Shown: positions 50,973 through 59,746 of the stretch, piece by piece
How the letters are laid out: each line of letters starts with the position of its first letter
How positions within the stretch are numbered: position 1 is the stretch's first letter
DNA from: Chitinophagaceae bacterium UBA1931
GTDB lineage: Bacteria > Bacteroidota > Bacteroidia > Chitinophagales > Chitinophagaceae
NCBI GenBank assembly: GCA_002337125.1
Contig: DDFJ01000004.1
Coordinates: 2,097,889 to 2,161,888, forward strand
Direction: 5' to 3'
DNA length: 64,000 nucleotides
The notes under the pieces: model-generated
What the model was told of the DNA's origin: nothing
Database searches by the model: none
What the model saw: the letters and a program-made list of their open reading frames with translations, nothing else
Made by a program: the position numbers and the translations under genes

Positions 50973-53900
50973 TTAAGCTAATTGTTTAAAACTTTCTTTC
51001 TTTTGATAATATTGCTCCATTGTGAGATTATAAAGAATAGAGTTCTTTTTGTTCTTTATTTCCACAAAATGAACGGCATTAATGTAGGGTTCTGCAATAT
51101 TAATTTTATCGAGTGGCGTAACTACTAAGATTTGCAAATTTAGTTGAGCGCAAAACTCCATCAGGAATTGACTTTTTTCCGGATCTAGTTTACTAAAGGC
51201 TTCATCAACTGTAATAAATCGAAGGCTTTTGTGCTGCTTACCTTGTTGAAATATGCCAAACTGATGTGCAATAGCTGCGCCTAAGATAGCATAAGTAAAT
51301 TGCGCTTTTTGACCTCCTGAATAACTAGCTGTATTATCATGATACTGACCAGCCTTATTTTCATCAATAGAATATTCTCTCGCACTAAATGTCAGCCAAT
51401 TTCGAACATCTGTCACTTTTCTGCGCCAATGTTCTTCTTTTTGTAATTCTGTAATTAGTTCTTTAATTTTTTTAAATATTTCTTCTCGATAGTTATCATC
51501 TTTTTGCAATGCAAAATCTAATGTATTAGGTATTGCAGCATTTAATTGGGCCCGGAAGATGTTGATTTCATTTTCGCCTCTAAGTGTCCTACATTCCAAC
51601 TGCAAGTAAGTATCTGGATTGCGATTGAAGGTGATTTTTTTCAATGGTATATTCAATTCATCAATCATGTCTTCAATTTTACTTTGTTCGTTATTAAGCC
51701 AAGCACGATAGCTAGTGAGAGCATCTAATACGCTTTTATCCATATAATCTCTAAACCGTCTTTTATGCTCAACAAGTCTTTGCGTTTGGATCTTTTTATA
51801 CAAATCCTCTAGGTCATCAAGCGCTGTTAGATCTGCTTTAATGTTCATTACATCTCCACTCCAATTAGGAAACTCTTTAATTATCTTTTCTTCGGGATGT
51901 ACAAATGCTGCAATAAGTATAATTGTATCTTTTTCTATGTTGTTTACTGACTCGTTTATTGCTTTTTGTTTTGCCTTAAACTTAACTCCCGTTTGGATAA
52001 AAATATTTTCAAACTGATGCAATGAGCGAATATCGTCAAAGGAAATGTGTTCATTAGAGAGAAAAGAGTTTATTGCCTTTTCACCTTCCGCAGTTAAATC
52101 CTCAAAGTTGAGATTGAGTTTCTTCAAATTTTTTGCATTAAACTCAGTCTCCTGTCGATCAATTAATTTAATCAACTCTTCATTTTTATTGTATCCTGCT
52201 TTTATTTTTTCCTCAACTTCTTTAATTTGATTCACTATCGTTTCATATAAATCAGAGGATTTTTGTAAATCCCGTAACTGCTTGTTTAAGCGATTTAATC
52301 TTTCTGCATGCTGCCCCCAATTAATTTCATCATAATTTTTTATAAGGGCTATTGTAGTAATAGCGCTAGCCTTAGTCTGTAAGGAAGTAATACGAGGAAG
52401 AATATCCTTAATTTCATTAGAAAGCTTTTGATAGTTTTTTTCCTGCTCATATTTCTGCTCTTGCAGGAATAATATTGTAGATCTATTATCCCAGCCAAGT
52501 CGATATTTTGATTTATCCCAACGACCCGGACGGTCATCTTTTTCATGACGATTCACGTTTCGTATTAATCCATTAGAAGTAATTGCTTTTGATGAGCCAT
52601 TAAAAACGTTTAAGTCATCTGTACAGTAATAACTAAATCGATCAAGCAATGTTGTTTCAATCCATTGTTTATAAATAGAATCTTTTAAGTCAAGTTTATT
52701 TATTAAAGCCGCTTCGTCAGCAGGCCAACTTACAAGGCTATTAGAGGGTTTGCTTTCTACTTTTTGATATACCAATTTTGTGCGCATATCATTTTTATAA
52801 ATAAATTGATTTGCCGCTTTAATAAATTTTTCCGGGACCAAAAGTTGCATCGAAAAGCTGTGTAATAGTTTTTCGATTGAGTCCTCCCATAGCTGTTCTT
52901 TTGTTTTTACTTTAATTAACTCGCCAACAAAAGGCAGGTCTTCTTCGGTTATTTCAAGTATTTCAGTCAATCGGCGTCTTGCATTAATCAATTCATCAGG
53001 AATTCTACTTTTCCTTGACAATAGCGATGTAATTTGTTGCTGAAGAAATTCAATTCTGCGGCTTACATTTTCCTGATCTATTTTTAGTCTTGCTTTTTGT
53101 TCCGACAGAATTTCAGCCTCTTTAGGAATTATCGTATTAAGTTCAAGTATTTTGTTATAGTTGGCTTTAAATATTTCTGCATCTATTTGCGTATCTAACT
53201 TTAACTGTTGACAAAGTTTTATGTATCTATCGCTTTCAGCGCTCTTATGATTCCTTTTATCCGTTTCTCCTTCAATTTCTTTATTAAGTAGCGCAATCTG
53301 GCTGTCGATGTTTAACGCTGCCCTCTGTACAATGAGTTGTTCCTTTTCTTTATTAAGCATTTCTAATGATGCAGAGATGACTATTTTGTCTTTTTTTACA
53401 AATTCAATCTCTATTTCTAATCTTTCAGTGTCTTTTTCTAACAATTCATATTCGACCCTACCCATGAAAAAGGGCATTTGCTTTTCAATAAAATCAAGCT
53501 CTTCTTTTTTTCGAGACAGATTGTTCAATTTTTTAATATTGCTTATTACTGGCTCAAGAAGTTCTAATTGCTTTTCATCTTTTTGTATGGCCTTATGGCT
53601 AATTAATAAGTTACTATACTGTTCATATAAAGCTTTAAATTGTTCCTCAGCATCAACCTCTTCAAGCATATCCTGTCTGATAAAATTGGTTAAATCGCCA
53701 AGTACTTTTATTCCAACAGTTTTACTGAAAAGGGATAAAGCTTTATCTCGCAAACCAAATAATTCACTAAATCTTGCAGCATATTCTTTAAAACTATTAT
53801 ATACCTCAGTTTTAGCGTATTGCTTAATCAACTTCTTTCTCCAATCGCCCTTTAAATCAAAATGGCCTTCTCCAAAGTGCTCTTTTACGTTGAGTTGATA

Positions 53901-54356
53901 CGGAGAAATGATGAATATTTTTTGTAAACCTCCATTGCCATACCATCGTACCTGAACTAGTGTTATTGTATGTTGTGTACCTGAGTTTTGAAAACAAGCC
54001 AAAAGAACAGAGTAAGGATTATCTGCTTTATTTCGAAGTTGTTCTGTTTTTGACTTCTCTTCTATATCTGAAAACGTTTTGCCATAATATCCCCAGAAAT
54101 AGGAACTTTCGTCACGTTCTTTTTTTGATTCTGCACCAGAGGATTGATTGTAAAATCGCTGATTCGTGGGCACCAGGATTGTTAGCAATGCATCAATTAA
54201 CGTTGTTTTGCCGCTACCATTTGCCCCAGTAAGTAAAGATGTTCGACCATCGGGCTGAAGTTTATACACTTTACCATTAAAAGTACCCCAATTAAAAACT
54301 TCGAGATATCGAAGACGATATCCGTTATCTGAATTATTGCTGAATAGTGTTGACAT
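50973..54356 (-). CDS. jetC: Wadjet JetC SMC-like ATPase
   Basis: The 1127-residue protein has Walker A GANGSGKT (44-51), a long coiled-coil middle with a hinge-like break, the ABC signature YSGGQKAQFTYAILG near 1025 and Walker B LRFITVDEAFSKLDP near 1060. It is an SMC-like loop-extruding ATPase, the motor of Wadjet. Its start overlaps the end of jetB by 23 bases, so translation is probably coupled. Length is normal for the family. Confidence 0.93.
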   Translation of the reverse strand: MSTLFSNNSDNGYRLRYLEVFNWGTFNGKVYKLQPDGRTSLLTGANGSGKTTLIDALLTILVPTNQRFYNQSSGAESKKERDESSYFWGYYGKTFSDIEEKSKTEQLRNKADNPYSVLLACFQNSGTQHTITLVQVRWYGNGGLQKIFIISPYQLNVKEHFGEGHFDLKGDWRKKLIKQYAKTEVYNSFKEYAARFSELFGLRDKALSLFSKTVGIKVLGDLTNFIRQDMLEEVDAEEQFKALYEQYSNLLISHKAIQKDEKQLELLEPVISNIKKLNNLSRKKEELDFIEKQMPFFMGRVEYELLEKDTERLEIEIEFVKKDKIVISASLEMLNKEKEQLIVQRAALNIDSQIALLNKEIEGETDKRNHKSAESDRYIKLCQQLKLDTQIDAEIFKANYNKILELNTIIPKEAEILSEQKARLKIDQENVSRRIEFLQQQITSLLSRKSRIPDELINARRRLTEILEITEEDLPFVGELIKVKTKEQLWEDSIEKLLHSFSMQLLVPEKFIKAANQFIYKNDMRTKLVYQKVESKPSNSLVSWPADEAALINKLDLKDSIYKQWIETTLLDRFSYYCTDDLNVFNGSSKAITSNGLIRNVNRHEKDDRPGRWDKSKYRLGWDNRSTILFLQEQKYEQEKNYQKLSNEIKDILPRITSLQTKASAITTIALIKNYDEINWGQHAERLNRLNKQLRDLQKSSDLYETIVNQIKEVEEKIKAGYNKNEELIKLIDRQETEFNAKNLKKLNLNFEDLTAEGEKAINSFLSNEHISFDDIRSLHQFENIFIQTGVKFKAKQKAINESVNNIEKDTIILIAAFVHPEEKIIKEFPNWSGDVMNIKADLTALDDLEDLYKKIQTQRLVEHKRRFRDYMDKSVLDALTSYRAWLNNEQSKIEDMIDELNIPLKKITFNRNPDTYLQLECRTLRGENEINIFRAQLNAAIPNTLDFALQKDDNYREEIFKKIKELITELQKEEHWRRKVTDVRNWLTFSAREYSIDENKAGQYHDNTASYSGGQKAQFTYAILGAAIAHQFGIFQQGKQHKSLRFITVDEAFSKLDPEKSQFLMEFCAQLNLQILVVTPLDKINIAEPYINAVHFVEIKNKKNSILYNLTMEQYYQKKESFKQLA

Positions 54357-54930
54357 AATTATTTAGCTTATTCTTAATCTCTTCCAGTTTTTCATTACTT
54401 ATGAAAGCCTTGATGATTCTTTTTATTTCATATTGATTGTTGTCTTTATTAACAATATCCTCCCGATTTAATTTCAATATGCCAATATTTGTTAAACTGG
54501 TTATAGGTTTTGACAAGTCTTTCCAAAGTTTGCTCTTATTAGATTGCTCTTTATAAAATAATTCAATGCGTTCCTTTATCTCTTTTTGTGTGAGATAGAA
54601 TTTTGTTCCATCGGCTTTTACATCAAACTCTTCCAGCCCTTCTCTAAGCATTACAGCAAGTAAAGTTGCTTCGTAATTGAGTGCCTGTTTTTTCATGAGG
54701 CGAGGCAAAGGACTATCATCAAACTCATCTGCTTCTGGCTGTATAATTCTTGCAAATCCATCTTGCTCAGTTATGATTAGTTCCATTCCAATTTTACCAA
54801 AATATTCCTGTATAGCAGATTGCCAACCTAATAGATCTCGCCAAATGTTTTTGTCATCAGCATATATTGGCCCTTGTAATAATTTAATTATAACCGCTGC
54901 AAAAGGAACTCTTGCAATTTTAGTTTCCAT
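54334..54930 (-). CDS. jetB: Wadjet JetB (DUF4194) kleisin-associated subunit
   Basis: The 198-residue protein has the DUF4194 pattern: RVPFAAVIIKLLQGPIYADD, YFGKIGMELIITEQDGFARI, LNYEATLLAVMLREGLEEFD and a final winged-helix region (SLTNIGILKLNREDI). It is the KITE/MukE-like partner of JetA and JetC. It begins 2 bases after jetA and overlaps jetC. Confidence 0.88.
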   Translation of the reverse strand: METKIARVPFAAVIIKLLQGPIYADDKNIWRDLLGWQSAIQEYFGKIGMELIITEQDGFARIIQPEADEFDDSPLPRLMKKQALNYEATLLAVMLREGLEEFDVKADGTKFYLTQKEIKERIELFYKEQSNKSKLWKDLSKPITSLTNIGILKLNREDIVNKDNNQYEIKRIIKAFISNEKLEEIKNKLNNYVNTIQQ

Positions 54931-54932
54931 AA

Positions 54933-56396
54933 TTATTTTGTATTTGGATTTGTGTAAAGCACCATTGGAGTGTTTATGATTTTATTTTCGAGAATAATTG
55001 GGTCTGGAATATCTTCCATAATGATATTATGGGAACCTGATGTAGCAATTGAAAAATAGCCAACAATTTCGCTCAGCCCATTTTCTACTCCGTACTCGTC
55101 TACAATTTCTTTAAGGGAAACTTGTGTTCTATTTTCCAGCATTACATCTATTCTCTGTTGAAGCCGTTTCCGATCAATTGTAAACTGATCAAAAAGAGAG
55201 CTGAAATCAACATTTTCATTTTCTTGTGAATCTTCGGGGAACAATATCCCTATAACTGTTTCTTTCTCCTCTCCAGGTTCCCACCTGTCGAAAAGATTAA
55301 TGCTTGGTTCGTCTTCAATAACTATAAAATCGTCTTCTTTTATTTTTGTATCAATTAGAGAATAAGCCATTTGTCTTATATTTCCAATCAATTCCATTGC
55401 TCTTCTTCTCTCTAAAAGATTTTTTTCTGAAAGTACTCTGCTAATTTTTTCACTGAGTTTTCTATTTGAGTCAATTATTCTACGACCTGATACATGAAGA
55501 TATCTTTTGAGATGTTTTAAAAACCTATCGTTATTATAATCAATGTTTTGCTCGTTTAATAGTTGATAAAGTCTTTCTGTAAGCTGAGTAAATTCTTGTT
55601 GTCTTTTGTCATCCATTAAAAATTCCCAGAAAGCTTTAAAACTTTTTCCTTGTGGTTTTTGATCTATTTCGTCTAATGCGTCGAGCGCAAAAACAAGCAA
55701 TGTTCCTTTTGCAATATCTTTCTCTGTATATTTTCGATGTATATCCTTTCGAATTTGTTCAAAATTTTGTTCTACTTCACTAAAGTCAGCCAAAAGCTCT
55801 CTGGACATTTTATTCAACTCATAAAATTGCTCCTGAATTTCTGTTTCATCAAACACAGAAGGTTTCATTCCATTTTTTAGAAGATTAATCTCGTTTTCAA
55901 TTTCCCATTTCTTTTTATTAAGTTCTTCAATTCTAGTTTCTGCGTCTTCGTTAGTGTGTTCAATCATTTTCTGCAGCTTAAAGAATATATCTTTGAAACG
56001 ACTATTTGTACCGACATATTCACGACGATCTAAATCTGTCAGCCATTTTAATACTTTAATTGTATCAGGTGTCAATTCATGCAAATCCTCTCCATCGTCA
56101 TTAGGATATTTTCGCAGAAAACCGTTGTTACTCCATCTGTCAATGTATTGTGCTGCTCTAACTGAAAAGTCATCAAACAAGGTAGTAGCATCTAATTCAT
56201 CGTCTTTTGCTTCATAAGACAACTCTTCCATATATCCTTCCAATTTACTACGCAGTTCGGAGTTGGTGATTGTTGTTATATTAGCATCAGTAAATACTTT
56301 TTGAAAAAAGGAAATAATAAACGGTGCGTTTTTTGCTCTTAAAAGAAGCAGAGATTTTGAGGTATTAAATTGTAACTGAATTTCTTCAAAGGTCAT
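54933..56396 (-). CDS. jetA: Wadjet JetA (DUF3375) kleisin-like subunit
   Basis: The 487-residue protein has DUF3375 features: NTSKSLLLLRAKNAPFIISF at the N-terminus, a winged-helix region with DRWSNNGFLRKYPNDDGEDL and HELTPDTIKVLKWLTDLDRR, a long central helix (about 150-240), and the C-terminal winged helix (QVSLKEIVDEYGVENGLSEI). It is the MukF-like kleisin that bridges the JetC heads. It is the first gene of the jetABCD operon, in the order of type I Wadjet. Confidence 0.9.
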   Translation of the reverse strand: MTFEEIQLQFNTSKSLLLLRAKNAPFIISFFQKVFTDANITTITNSELRSKLEGYMEELSYEAKDDELDATTLFDDFSVRAAQYIDRWSNNGFLRKYPNDDGEDLHELTPDTIKVLKWLTDLDRREYVGTNSRFKDIFFKLQKMIEHTNEDAETRIEELNKKKWEIENEINLLKNGMKPSVFDETEIQEQFYELNKMSRELLADFSEVEQNFEQIRKDIHRKYTEKDIAKGTLLVFALDALDEIDQKPQGKSFKAFWEFLMDDKRQQEFTQLTERLYQLLNEQNIDYNNDRFLKHLKRYLHVSGRRIIDSNRKLSEKISRVLSEKNLLERRRAMELIGNIRQMAYSLIDTKIKEDDFIVIEDEPSINLFDRWEPGEEKETVIGILFPEDSQENENVDFSSLFDQFTIDRKRLQQRIDVMLENRTQVSLKEIVDEYGVENGLSEIVGYFSIATSGSHNIIMEDIPDPIILENKIINTPMVLYTNPNTK

Positions 56397-56650
56397 TCAC
56401 TAAAGTAGGAATTTTTACATAAAAGAGAAAGATTTAGATACTATATACTGGTGTTTAGTTGTAGTTATCATATAGTTGAATGTTTATAAGCGGTCCTTTT
56501 TTTATGCAATCTTCATTTTGGGCAAATAGCCCCTTTTTCGCAGATGATCATGATGAAATTGATTTGTTGTAATGATAACAATTAAACAAATTGAGGCAAG
56601 CTATTTGAGTGGCACACGGATAGTAATGAAACTTTAGTGTTTTGCTATTT
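56397..56650. other. 254-base leader of the Wadjet operon
   Basis: It separates the nuclease gene from jetA. The sequence is AT-rich with no clear hairpin; it must hold the jetA promoter unless the operon is read from the nuclease genes. Confidence 0.3.
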
Positions 56651-57256
56651 CTATCTATTAGGAAACTGTTGTACAAAGAAATTAAGATCAAAATCGCAAT
56701 AACCATATTCAAGGATTGAGGGGCAAAAAGACAAATCGGTATAGATGGGCCGAGAGAATACAAAAACCCCAGGGTTTTTTGCGATAAACCGTTCCATATC
56801 ACGATATGGTTTGCCGACAGGGCCCCAACCCCTATTAATATCCCTTCGTTGTGGAAACAAATTAACATCGATAGGCCCTCCGAATCCATGAGCTATAAAA
56901 TGTCCCTTATCATACTTGTCGCCAAAAAATTTAAAAATTTCTGATGTTTTGCCAATCCATTTACGCATCATTTTTCTGTTATTTTTATTCACATTGGTAT
57001 GAGTCAATCCAAATGCCGCAACCACACGTGATTCCAATATTTCTTTTTCTGGCGAATTGCGGTTTGGCAATTGATTACCATCATCAATAATAAACGCATA
57101 ACCGTGAAAATTTTGTAGTGTAATAACACCATGTTTTTCGGACATTGATTTGTATGCTTCGCCCCAATCATAAGCTATGTCTTCCCAAAATAAAGTATTG
57201 AGCTCGGCCAGTGATTTTATATTGTTTTCATTTATCAGTTGTTGATAATTAAACAT
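56651..57256 (-). CDS. DNA/RNA non-specific endonuclease-like protein
   Basis: The 201-residue protein ends in a beta-beta-alpha-metal nuclease-like core: YDKGHFIAHGFGGPIDVNLF (115-134) with the histidine in KGH, then Asn132 in VNLFPQRRDINRGW. This resembles the NUC1/EndoG-type core used by polymorphic toxins (GH-A-x-FGG-x-NL-PQ). The N-terminal 60 residues are not recognised, and there is no signal peptide. No immunity gene is evident next to it. It lies between the HNH gene and jetABCD on the same strand, and a perfect palindrome sits 25 bases upstream of its ATG. A defence or toxin role is inferred. Confidence 0.6.
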   Translation of the reverse strand: MFNYQQLINENNIKSLAELNTLFWEDIAYDWGEAYKSMSEKHGVITLQNFHGYAFIIDDGNQLPNRNSPEKEILESRVVAAFGLTHTNVNKNNRKMMRKWIGKTSEIFKFFGDKYDKGHFIAHGFGGPIDVNLFPQRRDINRGWGPVGKPYRDMERFIAKNPGVFVFSRPIYTDLSFCPSILEYGYCDFDLNFFVQQFPNR

Positions 57257-57280
57257 AGTGTTGCGGTTAATTAATTATTG

Positions 57281-57296
57281 ATGCCTATTTAGGCAT
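57281..57296. promoter_or_regulatory. Perfect palindrome upstream of the endonuclease gene
   Basis: ATGCCTA-TT-TAGGCAT is a 7+2+7 perfect palindrome in the 68-base gap between the HNH and endonuclease genes, 25 bases upstream of the latter's start codon. Position and symmetry suit an operator for a dimeric repressor. Confidence 0.4.
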
Positions 57297-57324
57297 AACT
57301 AATGCAAGACACAAAAAATGATGC

Positions 57325-58098
57325 TTAAGACTTAAAGAACTCATTATGCTGTTTTAATAATTCCTTTGCTGGCAAAAACTTATCCGGCAACTGAATTGAT
57401 TTGCCTTCCAGTTTTAAAAAGTATTGCTCAATACTTTCCGTTGGTTTTTTGCTTTTGAGTTTTGAAGAAATTTTAATGGTATAATCATCTGCATCAATCG
57501 TGATTAAACCACTATCAAATGCTTTATCGTGCAGGGCATTTAAACAAAGACCATTCATGGGGTTAAGCCTGTTGGTTTGATCTTTACTCCATGGAACAAT
57601 GTGGCTTGCTATTAACAATTCTGGATTATTAATACCGGTAATACAGCAGGCGCTGTTATAGGTTGCCAATACAACGGAACGAAACACTGATTGATTTACT
57701 CTTGTTTTTACCAGCCGTTGTTTTTCTTTTCCTTCTTTTGGCAGATCGTCCAGGTTAATGTTATTTAATGCTTCGATTGTTGTGTGTTTCTTTTGGGCCA
57801 GGAGATCTTCGCTTGCCAGTAATGATGCATCCCAGTTATTGTAAAATTCATTCCAGACTTCTCCATCGAGTTTACTTGTATTGGGCAAGCCCTTAATGCC
57901 TCTTGCTTTTAGCGAAGGATCAAAGCTTGCAAAGTTTCCAAGTTTGCGTGCAACAGCACTGGGGGAGCGCTCAATGATTTGAGAAAGTGCAATAATATCT
58001 GCATTGCCTTTGTGCATTTTACCAAATGGCAATTTGCAGTAAAGATTAACAGCCAGGATCAGTTCTTCTTTTGTCCATAGTGTTTGTCCTTCTTTCAT
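57325..58098 (-). CDS. HNH restriction-type endonuclease
   Basis: The 257-residue protein has an N-terminal helical region (WTKEELILAVNLYCKLPFGK followed by SPSAVARKLGNFASFDP) common in this family. The C-terminal HNH core has NSACCITGINNPELLIASHI followed by VPW, then NRLNPMNGLCLNALHDKAFD. The metal-binding histidines and asparagine of the motif are intact. Such proteins act as restriction or defence nucleases, and no methylase gene is adjacent. It starts 6 bases after the zinc-ribbon gene, so the two may be one operon. Confidence 0.8.
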   Translation of the reverse strand: MKEGQTLWTKEELILAVNLYCKLPFGKMHKGNADIIALSQIIERSPSAVARKLGNFASFDPSLKARGIKGLPNTSKLDGEVWNEFYNNWDASLLASEDLLAQKKHTTIEALNNINLDDLPKEGKEKQRLVKTRVNQSVFRSVVLATYNSACCITGINNPELLIASHIVPWSKDQTNRLNPMNGLCLNALHDKAFDSGLITIDADDYTIKISSKLKSKKPTESIEQYFLKLEGKSIQLPDKFLPAKELLKQHNEFFKS

Positions 58099-58104
58099 AA
58101 GTGG

Positions 58105-58374
58105 CTATATTACTTTCCACAATTTAAGATAATATTCATCCTGTTCTTCATAGCAAACAAAGGAGCAGTTTTTATTTAAACAATGTTGAATTAATTGCTT
58201 TGTATTTAAGGTTGTTGATGGTGTGCAGATTGCTTCGTGCCTCGCAATGACGGCCAAAGGGAGTATTTCGCATCTTGATCCACAATAAGGACAAGTGAAA
58301 GGCTGATCGTTCATTAAAAATGTTTCAAGAGGATTTAGTTGCTTACTTATCATGTGCAATAGTAAACAATGCAT
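58105..58374 (-). CDS. Zinc-ribbon micro-protein carrying an in-frame repeat
   Basis: The protein of up to 89 residues has a zinc ribbon CPYCGSRCE followed later by CLNKNCSFVC, then a short acidic tail. Between the two cysteine pairs, IARHEAICTPSTTL is the translation of the dispersed repeat GTCATTGCGAGGCACGAAGC (also at 32089, 32844 and 36171). The repeat has therefore entered the gene in frame and extended the loop between zinc knuckles. Three in-frame ATG codons (58374, 58353, 58314) are possible starts; 58314, giving MNDQPFTCPYCG, is the shortest and most family-like. Confidence 0.5.
   Translation of the reverse strand: MHCLLLHMISKQLNPLETFLMNDQPFTCPYCGSRCEILPLAVIARHEAICTPSTTLNTKQLIQHCLNKNCSFVCYEEQDEYYLKLWKVI
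58228..58251 (-). repeat. GTCATTGCGAGG-type repeat inside a coding sequence
   Basis: Read on the minus strand, GTCATTGCGAGGCACGAAGC followed by AATC matches the module GTCATTGCGAGGAGGTACGA-CAAAGCAATC seen at 32089-32119, 32843-32873 and 36170-36200, apart from the variable centre. It is a short palindromic element (CATTGC/GCAATC-like ends). Confidence 0.6.
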
Positions 58375-58544
58375 TGGTTGTTGTATTTGCTTTTAAGACA
58401 CGTTGAGGGGGAGTTAGAAGAAAGCCGATAGTCATTAGCCGGGAGTTGGTAGTGAAGAAAGAAGTAGGTGGCAGATGAGACTTTTTGTTATTTAAAAACT
58501 AACAAATTTAGTATCTTGATGTTTTAAAATTAGCAGAAACAGAT

Positions 58545-59384
58545 ATGAAAAAAGAGCTGATCGCCGAACTGTTCGGTCAATTTGAAAACGCCTGTTATGA
58601 GTACAAGGGTATTGAATGCTGGAGTGCAAGAGAGTTACAGGAACTATTTGCTTATACCAAATGGGATAACTTTCTTAATGTTATTGAAAAAGCAAAAAAA
58701 GCATGTGAGCAAGCCGGAGAAGCGGTAACAGACCATTTTGCCGGTACCGGGAAAATGGTTGTTTTGGGAAGTGGTGCAGAACGTGAAATTGATGATATAG
58801 CGCTTACCCGTTACGCCTGTTACCTTGTGGCACAAAATGGAGACCCGGCAAAACCTTCTATTGCTTTTGCGCAAACTTATTTTGCGGTGCAAACCCGTAA
58901 GCAGGAACTGATTGAACAGCGGCTGCTTGATGTTGCCCGTGTAAGTGCCCGTGAAAAATTAAGTAAGAGTGAAAAAAAACTATCGGGCATTATTTATGAA
59001 CGAGGTGTTGATGAAAAAGGGTTTGCCCTGATCCGCTCAAAAGGCGACCAGGCTTTGTTTGGCGGTAACAGCACCAATGATATGAAAAGGAAATTAGGTG
59101 TGCCTGCTACCAGACCGCTGGCTGACTTTCTTCCTGTGCTTACGATTAAAGCAAAAGATTTTGCAACTGAACTTACAAGCCATAATGTTGCTGAAAAGGA
59201 TCTGAAAGGTGAGCAGTCCATCAGTAAAGAACATGTTGACAACAACCTGGCAGTACGCAAGATGCTGAAAGAACGTGGCGTGTTACCTGAACAATTGCCA
59301 GCTGCAGAAGATGTAAAAAAAGTTCAACGTAAACTCGAGGGCGATGAAAAGAAAATACTTAAGGAAATGAAAAAGAAGAAATGA
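58545..59384 (+). CDS. dinD: DNA damage-inducible protein D homologue
   Basis: The 279-residue protein matches DinD along its whole length: IECWSARELQELFAYTKWDN, FLNVIEKAKKACEQAGEAV, then DDIALTRYACYLVAQNGDPA, the KPSIAFAQTYFAVQTRKQEL helix, KGDQALFGGNSTNDMKRKLG and NVAEKDLKGEQSISKEHVDN. In E. coli dinD is SOS-induced and its product inhibits RecA filaments. Its place beside nuclease and Wadjet genes suits a DNA-damage or defence setting. No clear LexA box was identified upstream. The tail is lysine-rich. Confidence 0.85.
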   Translation: MKKELIAELFGQFENACYEYKGIECWSARELQELFAYTKWDNFLNVIEKAKKACEQAGEAVTDHFAGTGKMVVLGSGAEREIDDIALTRYACYLVAQNGDPAKPSIAFAQTYFAVQTRKQELIEQRLLDVARVSAREKLSKSEKKLSGIIYERGVDEKGFALIRSKGDQALFGGNSTNDMKRKLGVPATRPLADFLPVLTIKAKDFATELTSHNVAEKDLKGEQSISKEHVDNNLAVRKMLKERGVLPEQLPAAEDVKKVQRKLEGDEKKILKEMKKKK

Positions 59385-59643
59385 GAAGAAGGGGGAAGAA
59401 AGCCGGTAGTAGGGAGTCGTTAGTAAGAAGAAAGAAGCAAGGAGTTAGAAGTTAGAAGAAAGCCGGGAGTCGTTAGCCGGGAGTTGTTAGTGGATAGTTG
59501 ATAGTTCATGGATGAGGGCAAGAGGAAAGACGGGGGAAGGAAGACGGGAGTGATTAGCCGGTAGTAGGGAGTCAGGGGTCAGTAATAAGAAGAAAGAAGT
59601 TAAGAGATAGAAGTTTGAAGAAAGGAAAGCCGGGTGTTGTTGG
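59385..59643. repeat. Purine-rich degenerate AGCCGGNAGT repeat
   Basis: This 260-base stretch is built of variations on AGAAGAAAGCCGGGAGTCGT followed by TAGCCGGGAGTTG; at least six AGCCGG units are visible, mixed with AGAAGAAAGAAG runs. Shorter relatives lie at 58415-58465 and 60470-60515. No gene is possible here. Confidence 0.6.
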
Positions 59644-59672
59644 TTGATTAGTTATGCATATTTTTATATTTA
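59644..59672 (+). promoter_or_regulatory. Possible promoter of the HExxH gene
   Basis: TTG (59644-59646) and TATATTTA (59665-59672) are 18 bases apart. They resemble the Bacteroidota TTG/TAnnTTTG pair with one mismatch at the last base. The leader would be about 70 bases. Confidence 0.35.
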
Positions 59673-59746
59673 CGCATCTTATAACAAACAGGCGTTTCGA
59701 AATAGGAACCGCATTTATACATTACTAACAAAACCTAATTTGTTCA

